Source: Holothuria scabra
Taxonomy: Eukaryota > Echinodermata > Holothuroidea > Aspidochirotida > Holothuriidae
Length of the DNA stretch: 64,000 bases
Direction: 5' to 3'
Assembly (NCBI GenBank): GCA_037179385.1
Contig: CM074193.1
Coordinates: forward strand, 40,952,846 to 41,016,845
Part shown: piece by piece, positions 55,004 through 64,000 of the stretch
How positions within the stretch are numbered: position 1 is the first letter of the stretch
Layout: every line of letters starts with the position of its first letter
Position numbers and translations under genes: made by a program
The notes under the pieces: generated by a model
What the model saw: only the letters and a program-made list of their open reading frames with translations
What the model was told of the DNA's origin: nothing
Database searches by the model: none

Positions 55004-58000
55004 CTGAGGATGAAAATAAAACCGTATTAAATTTGAAGAAACATGCGCGTGAAAAAGTCGGATGGAATCTAATCTGGAGGGGATGGGCATTTCCGTAGGC
55101 CAAAGGACAAGAATTTCAAAACTTGGTTTCTGAAAAAGATAAAAATGTGGTCATTGCTTTAATAAGTGTTCAAAACACTTGGCCTTTGAAACAGCGAGTG
55201 CGAAAATGCTTTTAGGAAGGGGAGTTGCAATGATCACATCCTCCAAATTTCGGGAGAAACAAACCAATTCCGCGCGTTTCAAAATTTCAGTTTTGAAAGT
55301 CTATTGAAATCATTCTTTATCAATCCATCCATAACATATGGCGGGATCTTAATTATGGGTTTTGTTGTGGACTGATATTGCCCTTTTGGTGAACAAATTT
55401 GCATTTTAATCTGCCGCAAAGGAGGGCTGAGACCTATTTTCGTTTGGATTGGCTACTAACTTAGACTTATGCGTAGTAGTGTTTGCACTAAGACAGGGGA
55501 ATGTCCTGCACTACGGTATGTGCTTAGCTCTGTCATCAGCGTTGTTCCCCACAACTTAATGCGCCAACGAACTACCGAAACCACTCACTTTTTGTTTGGG
55601 TCTCACTGGTCTCTCGGTTCATTTTCTTTTTTACGAGCTAAAAGTGATAAATCAAAACCAGCTAAACAAATAAAATATGGTCAAAAAAAAAAAAAAAAAA
55701 AAAGGAAAAGAAAAAAATACAGTTAATGTAATACCCTTGCAAATAAAACAAAAACCCAGCAACGCCGTGACCTCCCTCGAGCAGCCAGTACACTCGAAAC
55801 GGAAAACGACACCAGACCAAACCAGCACTACCCAACAACAAAACCAGAAACATAAAGAACGCCAGACCAAAGTACCACTAACACCGACAGCAACAACTGC
55901 CTCGAAGAGCCACAACCCCAAGGGGCACGAAGGGCCGAGGTCCAGTAGTTATTTACAGCATATACAGTGTATGCAATATTTACACCCTACTAAAACCATT
56001 CAAAAACCAAAGCCAAGAAGAGAGGGAACGGCAATACATCCAACCTCTTCGGAGACCTAAACTAAACTGATCAAATACAGGTGCACCTTGCCCAAGGCTG
56101 CCCCGGGGCAGTTGTGGCTAAGGGTAACCAGATTATTCCCATATTGTTATTAAACAAACTCTACAATTGGATTTACTACCCAGATCCATGCAGCATCTAG
56201 TTTACACCCTTGCTTGCCTATACAATAATAATTTAAAAAACCGATTATTAAGAGTACCAGGAGGAAGTCTGGTTCGTGACTCCTTTGTAAAGACTGATGG
56301 CGTCCTTAGTAACAATTCCAGAGAGAAGGGCTAAATGCCGAAAAAAGATATAGAATTCTAGTGTTTCTACAATGAGACTTACCTCTCGGTAAACCGACGC
56401 CATAGCCTCTTGAATTCAGCAAACCACCAATCTGTGTGAGATTTTTACAGTGTTGGGATATTACATACTCCGCCATTGTTGATTCCATAAGAAAAGCATA
56501 ATCTTTGTTCTTAAGAACTCTTTGGATGCCATTCTCGTAAGTATCCGAGAACACGTTAGGTCTCGTACTCATATACTCCCACATAGATTTGTATGTCGGA
56601 ATATCCGATCTCTGTAGGGATAAAAGTTTAATGTAAAATAAAGATTTGGTGTACGTGCATCCTTTCTTACGAGGTAGGGTGGGTTAAGTTAGGCTACAGT
56701 CTGAAAACAAAAGAGTCAACTTGATCACTATCTTAGTGAAAAGTGTGAATTTACTCCATTAGAGTGTAAATGCACTCCCAGATGAGTGCATATTCACTCC
56801 CCTATGAGTGCAAATCCATTCCAACAAGAATGAAATACTGGAAGAGGGAAGATTCATTCCTTCACGAGTTCACTTTTTTTTCCCTTTACAGTGATGTCAT
56901 TTGGACACAACAATAAAACATTATCCTTTTAAAGGGCTGCTACTCCGAAGAGCCAGGTCTTGTTTTTTTTTTTATTATACTTATGTTCTTTTGACTCATC
57001 CGTAAGGAAAATATTTACTCAAATAAGCAAAATAATAAATTTGCCCTATCTGTATTGGTTATATATCTGGGTAGTCTTTTTTTCACTACGTTAAACTCTC
57101 TAAAGCATCAAAAATTTCAGCGCCCAATGAAAAACAGGACAAGGAAATAAGTGGTAATGTTAAGAAGGCCAAAACACTTTAACTTATCAAAATCGCTTAT
57201 TAGTAGCCGGAAAGATGAAAAGTTATCGACAAAAGTCCTTCAAAACCGCCACTCCTATTAGTTGTTTTTTACTTTTTTTCTGCTTTTATTTGGCAAAAAC
57301 AATACAACACCAGCTTATAATGTTATGATCCTACCAACAGAATGAACATTCACATTCCTGCTAATTTCTTTTGACATAAAAAAAAAATCATAGTTTCAAC
57401 AGCTGCAAATCTCAAGTTGGTCAGAACCGATAAGCAAAACTGACTGTGGTCGACAGTGTATTTTGGGGAAACATGACAAAATGTGATAGATTTATTGTGC
57501 TTGAAGAGTTTGGAACATATGCAAGCAAATCAGTCTCAAAATGATGTGAAGAGAATGGACTGAAAATGAGATTGCTACATGCCAGATTGTGTCTTGGTTT
57601 GAGAACAATTTACTGAACATGATAAGGGTGGATTGCAATGGTATCGTATATTTGTTATCACCTGCTTTACTTCCTACTTTTTTTAGTTATACACGAATCC
57701 GGGCAGCAAGTGATGGTCTGATTTCAGTCGGCCATAACTGGGGCCCGTCACCTTTAAATTTTTCAATTTCCTTGCTCACCTGTATCATGGATGGTTGTAA
57801 ACTAATTTGTATCTTAAATTCCCCAAGTTTACTTAATACGAGGGTTTGAAATTCATGTAAACAATAAATAAAGACGGTTTTAGGCTGACGGACCCCACTA
57901 ATGGTCACTAAAAACAAGCGCTAATCGGATTCGTCTATATACAGGCTAGAAATGATCAACCAAATTCCAAGAAAAAGTGAAAATCAATTTGACGCAGACA

Positions 58001-61000
58001 TGAATGAAACATTTTCTCCAGAGAAACTTGTTCAAATTCTGAGCTCACACAAATGAGGTTATTAGTTGGCAGAATATATACCATTAATGAATATATGGGA
58101 TTACTGGTCTTAGCCTGAGATGTTTGATTTCAGAAATGGATTCAAATCATTCTGTGTAGATTGACCCTTTCAAAAAACATTTACCTTAAAAAATGTTTCT
58201 GTGGAGCCACCCTTTCTTGTTCCATACTGTATTTCTGTTTGTTTTGCAAGGTCATCAGCACTCTGGATGGGCGATACCATTCTTTCGACGGTTAGAAAAG
58301 CAGCCAAGTTGGCAGTGTAGGAAGATACCAGTATAAGGGAGAAAAACCACCAGAAGCCGCTCAGAACTCTTGTTGAAAAAGCCTTTGGGTTCAGCTCAGA
58401 TCCTTGCTGCATCAAGCCACCAAAAGCAAACCACATGCAGCTCAAAAGGTTAAATTGGTTATCCACTTCATCGTACTCTGGATTACACGGATGAGAATTA
58501 TACCACTCGTAGGGGCTAAATCGGGCTAATAGAAAAACCGTCAAACTAACGGCTAGATAGGCCATAACCACATACATCCACACGTCAAATGCCAAAGGAT
58601 TAAGGAAAGAAAATACACCGGGGTTTTGCGGTTCCGGATACCGGTACAGGATGGTGATACCGAGGTACATGTACGGTTTAGAGAAATCGATCACTTCTTC
58701 CCGTACGTACGAAATCGTCAGAGGGGCGACAGCAAGATCTGCTTCCTGTTGAATTTAGGCAAAATATTGAATAATTGAGATATTTTGAAATGCGTCGATA
58801 AGCGTATACGACATGTGGAAATTTGTAGTTAATAAGTGACGTGTTGTGATGTTGCAATTTTGACGAATCAATCTCACTGACAGATCAAATCAAACATGCA
58901 CTATTTCTCGTCTTTGAAACCATGAAACTTTCAAGCGAAATTAAGTTCATTTAAGCTCCAAAATATTAGTTTGAAATCTGAACTAATAATATCAACATCT
59001 GTACGTTATCAATACCTAAACATGTGTACACATACCTTATCTGTTCGTGTGTTGTATCAATCAATATTTGCGTGAATTTCGGAGACAGATGCACATTTTA
59101 AAATATACCCATTGACTTTATATTTTTATACGGTGCATTTTTGATAGACGTAGCCATGTCCTCCACAATCGAGTAATGACTGGTATCAACACCTGAACAT
59201 ATGTAGTACCAATTGATATTTATATCAATACCTGAACAATATGCAGTATCAATACCAAGTTTATTGCGGGATAACGCAAGGTCACATGACAGGCCGCAAT
59301 GGATCAATAGAAGATAGTTATAATCAATATAGCTAAGTGTGAGTAAATTAAGTTCAACATACCCCTCGTATAAGTTCCCCTACCATCCCATTCCATTCCC
59401 CCGTCTCGGGAATCTCGTTTCCGTAATCTCCGTCAGCGACGAGATTAATTTGGTAGTTGAAACCTACTATATCGGCAATGTGTTGTATTAGTTCTATACA
59501 GTAACCTTCATATCGTTCGTTACCTACGAGCGGGACTCCATCTTCCGTGGTTTTCATCATGACGTATGGATTTTCCTGTAAAGAGGAAAACAAAATGATA
59601 CAAAAGTGTTTTTTCAAGTGGATGTTTTGTCTAGCATGTCGGCCTCTCACTCAGAACTTCCCGGTTCAAGTCCCAATTCGAGTCACATATGGTAGGGACA
59701 CAAATCCGTTCATAACTAGAAAAATGGACGGGCTGGCGAGTCTTCATGTACAACAATCAGGTCAGAACAAGTCAAAGAAAAACTTGAAAGACGAGGGCTA
59801 CACTTTATAATTAGAAAAAAAGTTTTAGTCTAGTTGTCTTATTTAACATGAATAACTTTTCACCAGAATGGATCGATGTGTCCCTCAAACCTTGCTTTAG
59901 AAATTACTTAAATACTCACTGCTGTGCAACTCCTGTCCAACCCTCTCTCCCAAAAATGAAAATTATAGACTGCATCCGAAAGTTAGACTAAGTGCTCACG
60001 TAAAAGAGCTGAACAGTGGAAATGAATCGAATTTCCAAACAATTTAACAAATCTAACAATTTAGATTGGTCACTAATTTTACCCCATAATATTGATTTTC
60101 CCTCCAAAATTTGGAGATTTAAAGGTAAAGAGCAGTCCTCCCAAACTTATTTTGAAGAAAAAGCTAAATAACACAATTTTCATCTTATATCTCTTCAACA
60201 GTTCAAGGTATCTTTCATTACATTTTATGATTTTACTATTGCATATTCAAGGTAAACCAAGCAGTTATTTCTTGTAAATTTCGCATTTGAAGAGAAAAAA
60301 CATTGTCACATGATTCCCAACAGCCAATCATGAAACTGGACAGTCTACTACACTAATTTCAATTTGGGATGACTGCTCCTGCCCTTTAAAGATTATCTGT
60401 CGTCTGACTAGTCTCTCCAAAAATGCAATGAACACGTTGCCGGATTTTCGATGACGACAAAGCAATCTATCTATTGACTGTGATTCGATTCACTTTTGAT
60501 AATGTCGCATCAGCGATATCGTATCAAAAACGTTCACATTATCGACGATTCGTTGAATCAATTCCAATCGAAGTTAAGACAAGAGTATATTGTGACGTCA
60601 TCCGAAATCCATCAAAATTTTGTAGCTTTTTCATGAAATGACAATTCATCTTAAATGCATTTAGCTGGATAATTTGCTGTGATTAGTCCAACTGACGCTT
60701 TATCAAAACTAAGTTCTCTTTAACTTTTAACACGAATATATGTCTGTCAGACATATATTCGTTTTAAACATCAGACATTGTCTGATCGGCTTTGTTTGCA
60801 AGTCTCATAGTTTCGAAAGTTATGAGTTATTTTGGGGGTCAGCAGCTCATTTTGTGGTTGAATCAATATTTTGGAGGGCGCATGAAGTCTCCGTTTGAAC
60901 CAGATGTACGGTCACTGGGAGTTTCGAACCATACATTTTCACTTATGAATTGATAAAAATACTACACATCGCATCCCATTATTCTCCAGGGGGTAACATA

Positions 61001-62681
61001 GGGTAAGAGACGGTTTTTTCGTGAGGCACATTTATGGTTCACCTTTGTATCATAATGAGAGTAGGTGAGTATTTATCAGGGATGTGTCAAGAATGTATTT
61101 TCGGGGGAAGGGATTGACATGGATGGGATGCTTTGATAAGTCATTTTGAAATATCATTGTACATTAAACCTTCACACATTTTTAGTCTTTTAATTTTTAA
61201 ACCGTGAGCTTTGCCCCCCTCTCCGAGTCGACTGAACGACCGAATTTCCCCTACCTTTGAAACCCTTCCCTCCTTCATTTTCTGGAATAAAAATACGTAA
61301 CGAGTTTACTAAGAGAATGACGGACAAGAATGGAATTATATATAACATCTTGGAAGCAGATCCTCTGAAAAGCGGAGAAAAAAGATAATGTAACTCACCA
61401 ATACCGTAGTAATTCGTAAAGTACGGTTGGTTAAAGCAGTTTCGTTGCGCGAGATTGGATCAAAATGAACACCACCGCTCTCATTCCAAGTTCCTCTCTG
61501 AAAGTGAAAAATGCAGTAAAACGTTGTAATGATGATTCTCTACGCATCATTCATTCTTGTTTTTTCTTATTGTATAGACTATCTAATTTGGGTAGAAGTG
61601 TGCTTCTGCCCAACACCGTTCAATTTCAAGACGAAAATCGCTTTTTGTTTCCTCTTTAAATCAAGCCTAACATTTTCGGTGGTTTCCTTAAAATTTTCAC
61701 CGAAGTGCTTGAACGGACTCTCAAATATTCCAAAATTTCAAATGAGGAGCGGAAACCCTCTTCTTGTAGACCGTTGTTAGATTAGTTTTGTATGGCCCCT
61801 TGAACCGTCGATGTTGATAGTTTGATTTAAAGAGGAGACAAATATATTAAAAGCAAGTATACGCAAATGAAACTTTGACTCAACTTAAAAAATATTGTAT
61901 TTATTAAACGCCAAAACGGTCACCCACATTTAATAAACGACAGAAACATTCACAGTAAACACCGGTCAGGGAACAATTTTTAACCTCTTAACTAAGTAAT
62001 AAGCTTTTGGGCAAACAGACAACATTGCTCCCAAATTTAAGATCGATTGGCAAAAACACTTCCCTTTTCTGAGAAAAGTGTGACTTGGTGGTCAATTTAA
62101 ACACGATCAGCCTTAAACAGAGGTACCTAGCTGCCAAGGAGGGGAAATCTCAATTAAAACACGATTAAGCCAAACCTTGAAATTGTGACAAGTAAATACT
62201 AGCAGACGAAGATTTTGTTCAACTTATCTCTACGAAAAGTCCACCCTTCTAAGGTGCGCTACGCAGGCTGAAACAATAACAGCGCAACGAACAGATTATG
62301 TACAAAAATGCACGATTTGTCTTTTATTGGTTACATTATACAAGTGCCGATATGCGCAATTACAAAAGTTAAAACTTTTTAGCTGTCTTTTCCGGGTATG
62401 TAACTCGAGTCTTTCGTGGACTGTGACTTGTTATTGAGGGCATTAAAAGTTGTGTAAACACTCCCGATTGTTTTAACCCCTTTTAAATACGTACCAGTAT
62501 TATTTAAATACCAATGAAGTGAAGAGAGGGAATATTAATCATTTAATGAATTCCTTTGTAAATTCATGAAGTAACTTACACGCCGAAGGCCGCCCTGATC
62601 TATTTTCGAAATTTCGAGTTTTGGAGACGTTCTAAGGCCATCGGTAAAGTTAACTCGTCCTGTCAAACCGTCAAAATCAAC
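54747..62681 (-). CDS. GRIK: Kainate-type ionotropic glutamate receptor, partial gene (six exons)
   Basis: Six minus-strand exons join in frame: 62681-62580, 61497-61399, 59575-59363, 58745-58185, 56611-56383 and 55003-54747, about 487 codons. All introns are GT-AG, with phases 0,0,0,0,1. The product is a glutamate-gated cation channel subunit of the neuronal plasma membrane. Domains in order are the end of the amino-terminal domain and linker, S1, M1, pore loop, M3, S2 and M4. Kainate-class marks include [10 protein letters not shown] with the agonist-binding Arg, [11 protein letters not shown] before M1, LMQQGSE in the pore, [15 protein letters not shown] in M3 and FLMEST with the S2 glutamate. 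S1 resembles vertebrate GluK1-3, while the end of S2 and M4 ([17 protein letters not shown]) lean towards GluK4/5, so I do not assign a paralogue. Exons 5' of this lie beyond 64 kb. The exon after M4 was not located. Confidence 0.95.
55004..56382 (-). other. Kainate receptor intron (phase 1) with A/C-rich island
   Basis: This is the intron between the S2 and M4 exons. It contains a poly(A) run at about 55682-55702, then about 320 bp (55740-56060) that is strikingly rich in A and C on the plus strand and open for 127 codons. At 56098-56111 there is a 14-bp perfect palindrome, CTGCCCCGGGGCAG. No known domain was recognised in the open frame. Confidence 0.6.
56383..56611 (-). CDS. GRIK: Kainate receptor exon 5 of window: S2 lobe
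   Basis: This 229-nt exon starts in phase 0 (acceptor cctacag) and ends one base into a codon (donor gtaagt). It encodes [14 protein letters not shown], then [14 protein letters not shown] with the S2 glutamate that contacts the agonist amino group, then CKNLTQIGG and GYGVGLPR. The Cys is the partner expected for a disulfide with GKC in the next exon. The residue two before the shared Gly (GLPRG) is Arg, where vertebrate GluK2 has Met770 and AMPA receptors have Lys. There is one extra residue relative to GluK2 between the glutamate and NLTQIGG. Confidence 0.97.
56705..56880. repeat. Partial relative of the GAGTG/CACTC palindrome
   Basis: Starts CAAAAGAGTCAACTTGATCA and AGTGAAAAGTGTGAATTTAC as in the element at 33338, followed by several ACTCC/GAGTG modules. 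Only about half is present. Confidence 0.65.
57688..57939 (+). mobile_element. Family D MITE (252 bp) in receptor intron
   Basis: TATACACGAATCCG at the left and CGGATTCGTCTATA at the right. It contains the family landmarks ATGGATGGTTGTA and GACCCCACTAATGG. It sits in the intron between the pore and S2 exons. Confidence 0.85.
58185..58745 (-). CDS. GRIK: Kainate receptor exon 4 of window: end of S1, M1, pore loop, M3, start of S2
   Basis: This is the largest exon, 561 nt and 187 codons, phase 0 to 0, with acceptor aacag and donor gtaaat. It opens [16 protein letters not shown], giving the agonist-carboxylate Arg. It then has VIDFSKP, an M1 helix starting [25 protein letters not shown], the re-entrant loop ending GGLMQQGSE, and M3 ending [16 protein letters not shown] (SYTANLAAF gate). 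It closes with the start of S2, [15 protein letters not shown], and GGSTETFFK. The Q/R-site codon is CAG (Gln) at 58409-58407. The Na+-coordinating trio of vertebrate GluK2 (Glu, Ile, Asp in VREEVID) is conserved. Confidence 0.98.
58746..59362 (-). other. Kainate receptor intron (phase 0), degenerate short repeat
   Basis: This short intron has loosely repeated TATCAATACCTGAACA-like units between about 58985 and 59262 (for example at 59190 and 59220). Nothing else was recognised. Confidence 0.6.
59363..59575 (-). CDS. GRIK: Kainate receptor exon 3 of window: S1 lobe of ligand-binding domain
   Basis: This 213-nt exon (71 codons, phase 0 to 0) has acceptor ctctttacag and donor gtatgt. It starts ENPYVMMK, includes [13 protein letters not shown] (the F/Y-EGYC-(I/V)-(D/E)-L signature of S1), and ends [13 protein letters not shown]. 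The glutamic acid and tyrosine of the opening E-x-P-Y-V-M segment line the agonist pocket in vertebrate kainate receptors. The exon is flanked on its 5' side by an intron with a tRNA-like sequence about 50 bp away. Confidence 0.96.
59622..59690 (+). pseudogene. tRNA-like sequence in receptor intron
   Basis: TTGTCTAGCATGTCGGCCTC resembles a degenerate A-box half, followed after about 20 bp by the B box GGTTCAAGTCC (59663-59673). It lies about 50 bp upstream (in gene sense) of the acceptor of the S1 exon. It is probably a SINE remnant. Confidence 0.5.
60119..60389 (-). mobile_element. Family C MITE (271 bp) in receptor intron
   Basis: TTAAAGGTAAAGAGCAGTC at the left and GACTGCTCCTGCCCTTTAA at the right form imperfect 19-bp inverted ends with TTAA at both sides. 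The internal segment GATTCCCAACAGCCAATCAT matches, in inverse, the copy at 44520. Confidence 0.8.
61399..61497 (-). CDS. GRIK: Kainate receptor exon 2 of window: linker into S1
   Basis: This 99-nt exon (33 codons, phase 0 to 0) has acceptor ctttcag and donor gtgagt. It begins RGTWNESGG, the usual (I/V)G-x-W-N element, and ends [15 protein letters not shown]-x-(V/I)-TT-(I/V)-L is the first beta strand of the S1 ligand-binding lobe in kainate receptors. NET and NRT are possible N-glycosylation sites. It joins directly to ENPYVMMK in the next exon. Confidence 0.93.
61498..62579 (-). other. Kainate receptor intron (phase 0)
   Basis: This intron joins the amino-terminal-domain exon to the linker exon. 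I see no coding or clear repeat structure apart from GTGCGCTACGCAGGCTG at 62255-62271, which resembles one end of the 110-bp TAGCCTGCGTAGC hairpin family. Confidence 0.55.
62580..62681 (-). CDS. GRIK: Kainate receptor exon 1 of window: end of amino-terminal domain
   Basis: This 102-nt exon (34 codons, phase 0 at both ends) follows a pyrimidine-rich acceptor ending in ttttttcag and precedes a gtaagt donor. It encodes [12 protein letters not shown] followed by a segment ending GGLRR. The family hallmark F-(D/E)-GLTGR-(I/V)-x-F lies near the end of the amino-terminal (LIVBP-like) domain of AMPA and kainate receptors. It joins in frame to the next exon at 61497. The preceding exon was not found in 62.7-64 kb. 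Confidence 0.9.
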
Positions 62682-64000
62682 CTGAAAAAATATAAAAAGA
62701 GAAATTGTAATTGAAAAAAGAAAAGAAGAAAAAAGTATTGCCTAAGAATGGGGAAGGTGGAATTAAATTTTGAATGACACACATATTAGCAAAGTGTGCG
62801 TAAGTGTCAGTGTCAGCTAGTTTTCGATCCCGATCCATGAAAAGGGGCGCAACCAGCCCGACTCAGATTAATGGATTAGAAACTGAGCAGCATTAACCCT
62901 TTACCGTTGTGCTCCAATCTGGGCATATTTGCTCGCCTCGGGAGTGGGCGGAAAAGCGGACGTAGCACGCCCCGCATCAGCTTCCGTAGGCCATTGACCC
63001 CGTGACCTTAAACTATTGTCTCTCTCGTTGTTGTGGCCGAATTTTCGGGTAGCTACTCGCAGTTTCGAGCTCCGCGTGAAACAGTAAAGATGGGTGATAG
63101 CCGCGCTCTCCGTATGGGTCCAAAAGGACCCAAACAACTGTAAAGGGTCAAACTTTACACAACTAACCCATTCCCTCCATAAGTCAAGCTCAAAGATTCA
63201 ATGACGCATGTTCAATTGTCCAAGCTATACTTTTAGTGACTGTAGGCAGCCATTTCTGGGGTCCATCAACATTAAATCGTCTTCATTTAATTTCTAAATG
63301 AATTTCAGGACCGTCACATTCAGTGAAATTGAGGGAATCAAGATGCAATTTAGTAAAAAACCCGTTCATGATACAGTTAAGCAAGGAAACTGAAAGAAGT
63401 TAAAGGTGATAGACCCCAGCTATGGCCGACTAAAAACAGACTATCACTTGCTGTCCGAATTAGTACATAGAGGACTTGAGTGCGACACGTTAGTTAGTTA
63501 GACAGAGTTTTACGACCCAGTTTCCAACCTAGGCTACATATGTTTCACATTCAACTAAGTCAAACAGACCTGGTTTAACTTTGTCACGCATTGAAGGCAT
63601 CTTTCAAGATCATTACAGTCGCAAACGTGTGCAGTCACCAAACCACCGATGAATCCAAGTGGCACACTAGTGCGCATATAAATTAATCCATTAACAAACA
63701 CCTATTTAACTCGCATGATACGTAAATAACTTATTCATTGTTGCTACAACTGATTGGAGAATTGGTGGTAACGTGTCATGTTTGATTCGCCAATAGTATC
63801 GCGCTTGTGGGTCTCAACCGTGAGGTCTGGGTAGTTAATATTTAAGGAGAGGGGCAAAACCAAATTCTGAACAAATGTTGACAGATTATCTACATTGTGC
63901 TAATCTTTGATAAGCGAAAAGTTCTGCAGGAAGTAATCCAGACACCCGATTTAATATTTCACATTTGTTTTTGGCCTAAATGTGCCGAAGAAAACTTATA
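62682..64000. other. Upstream intron or 5' gene region; family D copy and dispersed repeat
   Basis: No further receptor exon was recognised. The span holds a family D element (about 63225-63470) and, immediately after it, a copy of a dispersed short motif (TTAGTTAGACAGAGTTTTAC at about 63491). It is presumably intron of the kainate receptor, because the amino-terminal-domain exons must lie further right. Confidence 0.5.
63225..63470 (-). mobile_element. Family D MITE, inverted degraded copy
   Basis: AGTGACTGTAGGCAGCCATT, GTGAAATTGAGGGAATCAAG and CTTGCTGTCCGAATTAGTAC match the inverted family D layout. The left terminal repeat is lost. Confidence 0.65.

Larger units (their letters stand above)
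56612..58184 (-). other. Kainate receptor intron (phase 0) with two repeat insertions
   Basis: The intron carries a partial relative (about 56705-56880) of the GAGTG/CACTC foldback element found at 33338-33682. It also carries an intact family D miniature element at 57688-57939. The rest is AT-rich with no recognised exon. Confidence 0.7.
59576..61398 (-). other. Kainate receptor intron (phase 0) with tRNA-like, MITE and palindrome
   Basis: The intron holds a tRNA-like sequence (about 59622-59690), a family C miniature element (60119-60389) and a perfect 31-nt palindrome (60732-60762). The remainder is unremarkable AT-rich sequence. Confidence 0.7.

Noticed and set aside
62901..63137. Minus-strand open frame upstream of the first receptor exon
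   Set aside because: Does not resemble the amino-terminal domain of glutamate receptors and lacks suitable splice sites.

Overview
The window is AT-rich, intron-bearing animal DNA. It has one recognisable multi-exon gene, no operons, and dense microsatellites and miniature transposons. The gene is an ionotropic glutamate receptor of the kainate class. Its sequence, the Penelope-like retroelement with hammerhead ribozymes and the many small inverted-repeat elements suggest a marine invertebrate. An echinoderm, perhaps a holothurian, would fit, but that is inference; nothing here fixes the species.

Right end (54.7-62.7 kb, minus strand): six consecutive coding exons of a kainate-type receptor with consistent splice sites and phases. 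They cover the linker before S1, the S1 half of the ligand-binding domain, M1, the pore loop, M3, S2 and M4. The amino-terminal-domain exons lie beyond 64 kb. The cytoplasmic-tail exon was not found. The introns hold miniature elements of the same families as the rest of the window.

51.4-53.9 kb: a composite repeat region with two long (TA)n tracts, an inverted pair of tRNA 3'-half sequences, the GIY-YIG endonuclease end of a Penelope-like element (plus strand), and two hammerhead ribozyme motifs in opposite orientation. The ribozymes differ by a compensatory change in stem I, which is strong evidence that both are genuine.

1-51.4 kb: no protein-coding gene could be supported. The sequence is a mosaic of non-autonomous elements. 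Family A (about 305 bp, TTAA ends) has six copies, two of them about 98% identical. Family C (about 271 bp) also has TTAA ends. Family D (about 250-263 bp, TATAGACGAATCC ends) has five copies. A 603-bp element with about 33-bp inverted ends has three copies. A 570-bp element has inverted ends of about 130 bp. There is also a 2.37-kb hAT-like element, a 220-bp pair carrying CRE-like sites, a 110-bp hairpin family, several foldback palindromes and two minisatellites. Most open frames in this part are chance frames.

All identities are from reading the sequence; no alignment or database search was run. Repeat boundaries are approximate unless terminal inverted repeats fix them.
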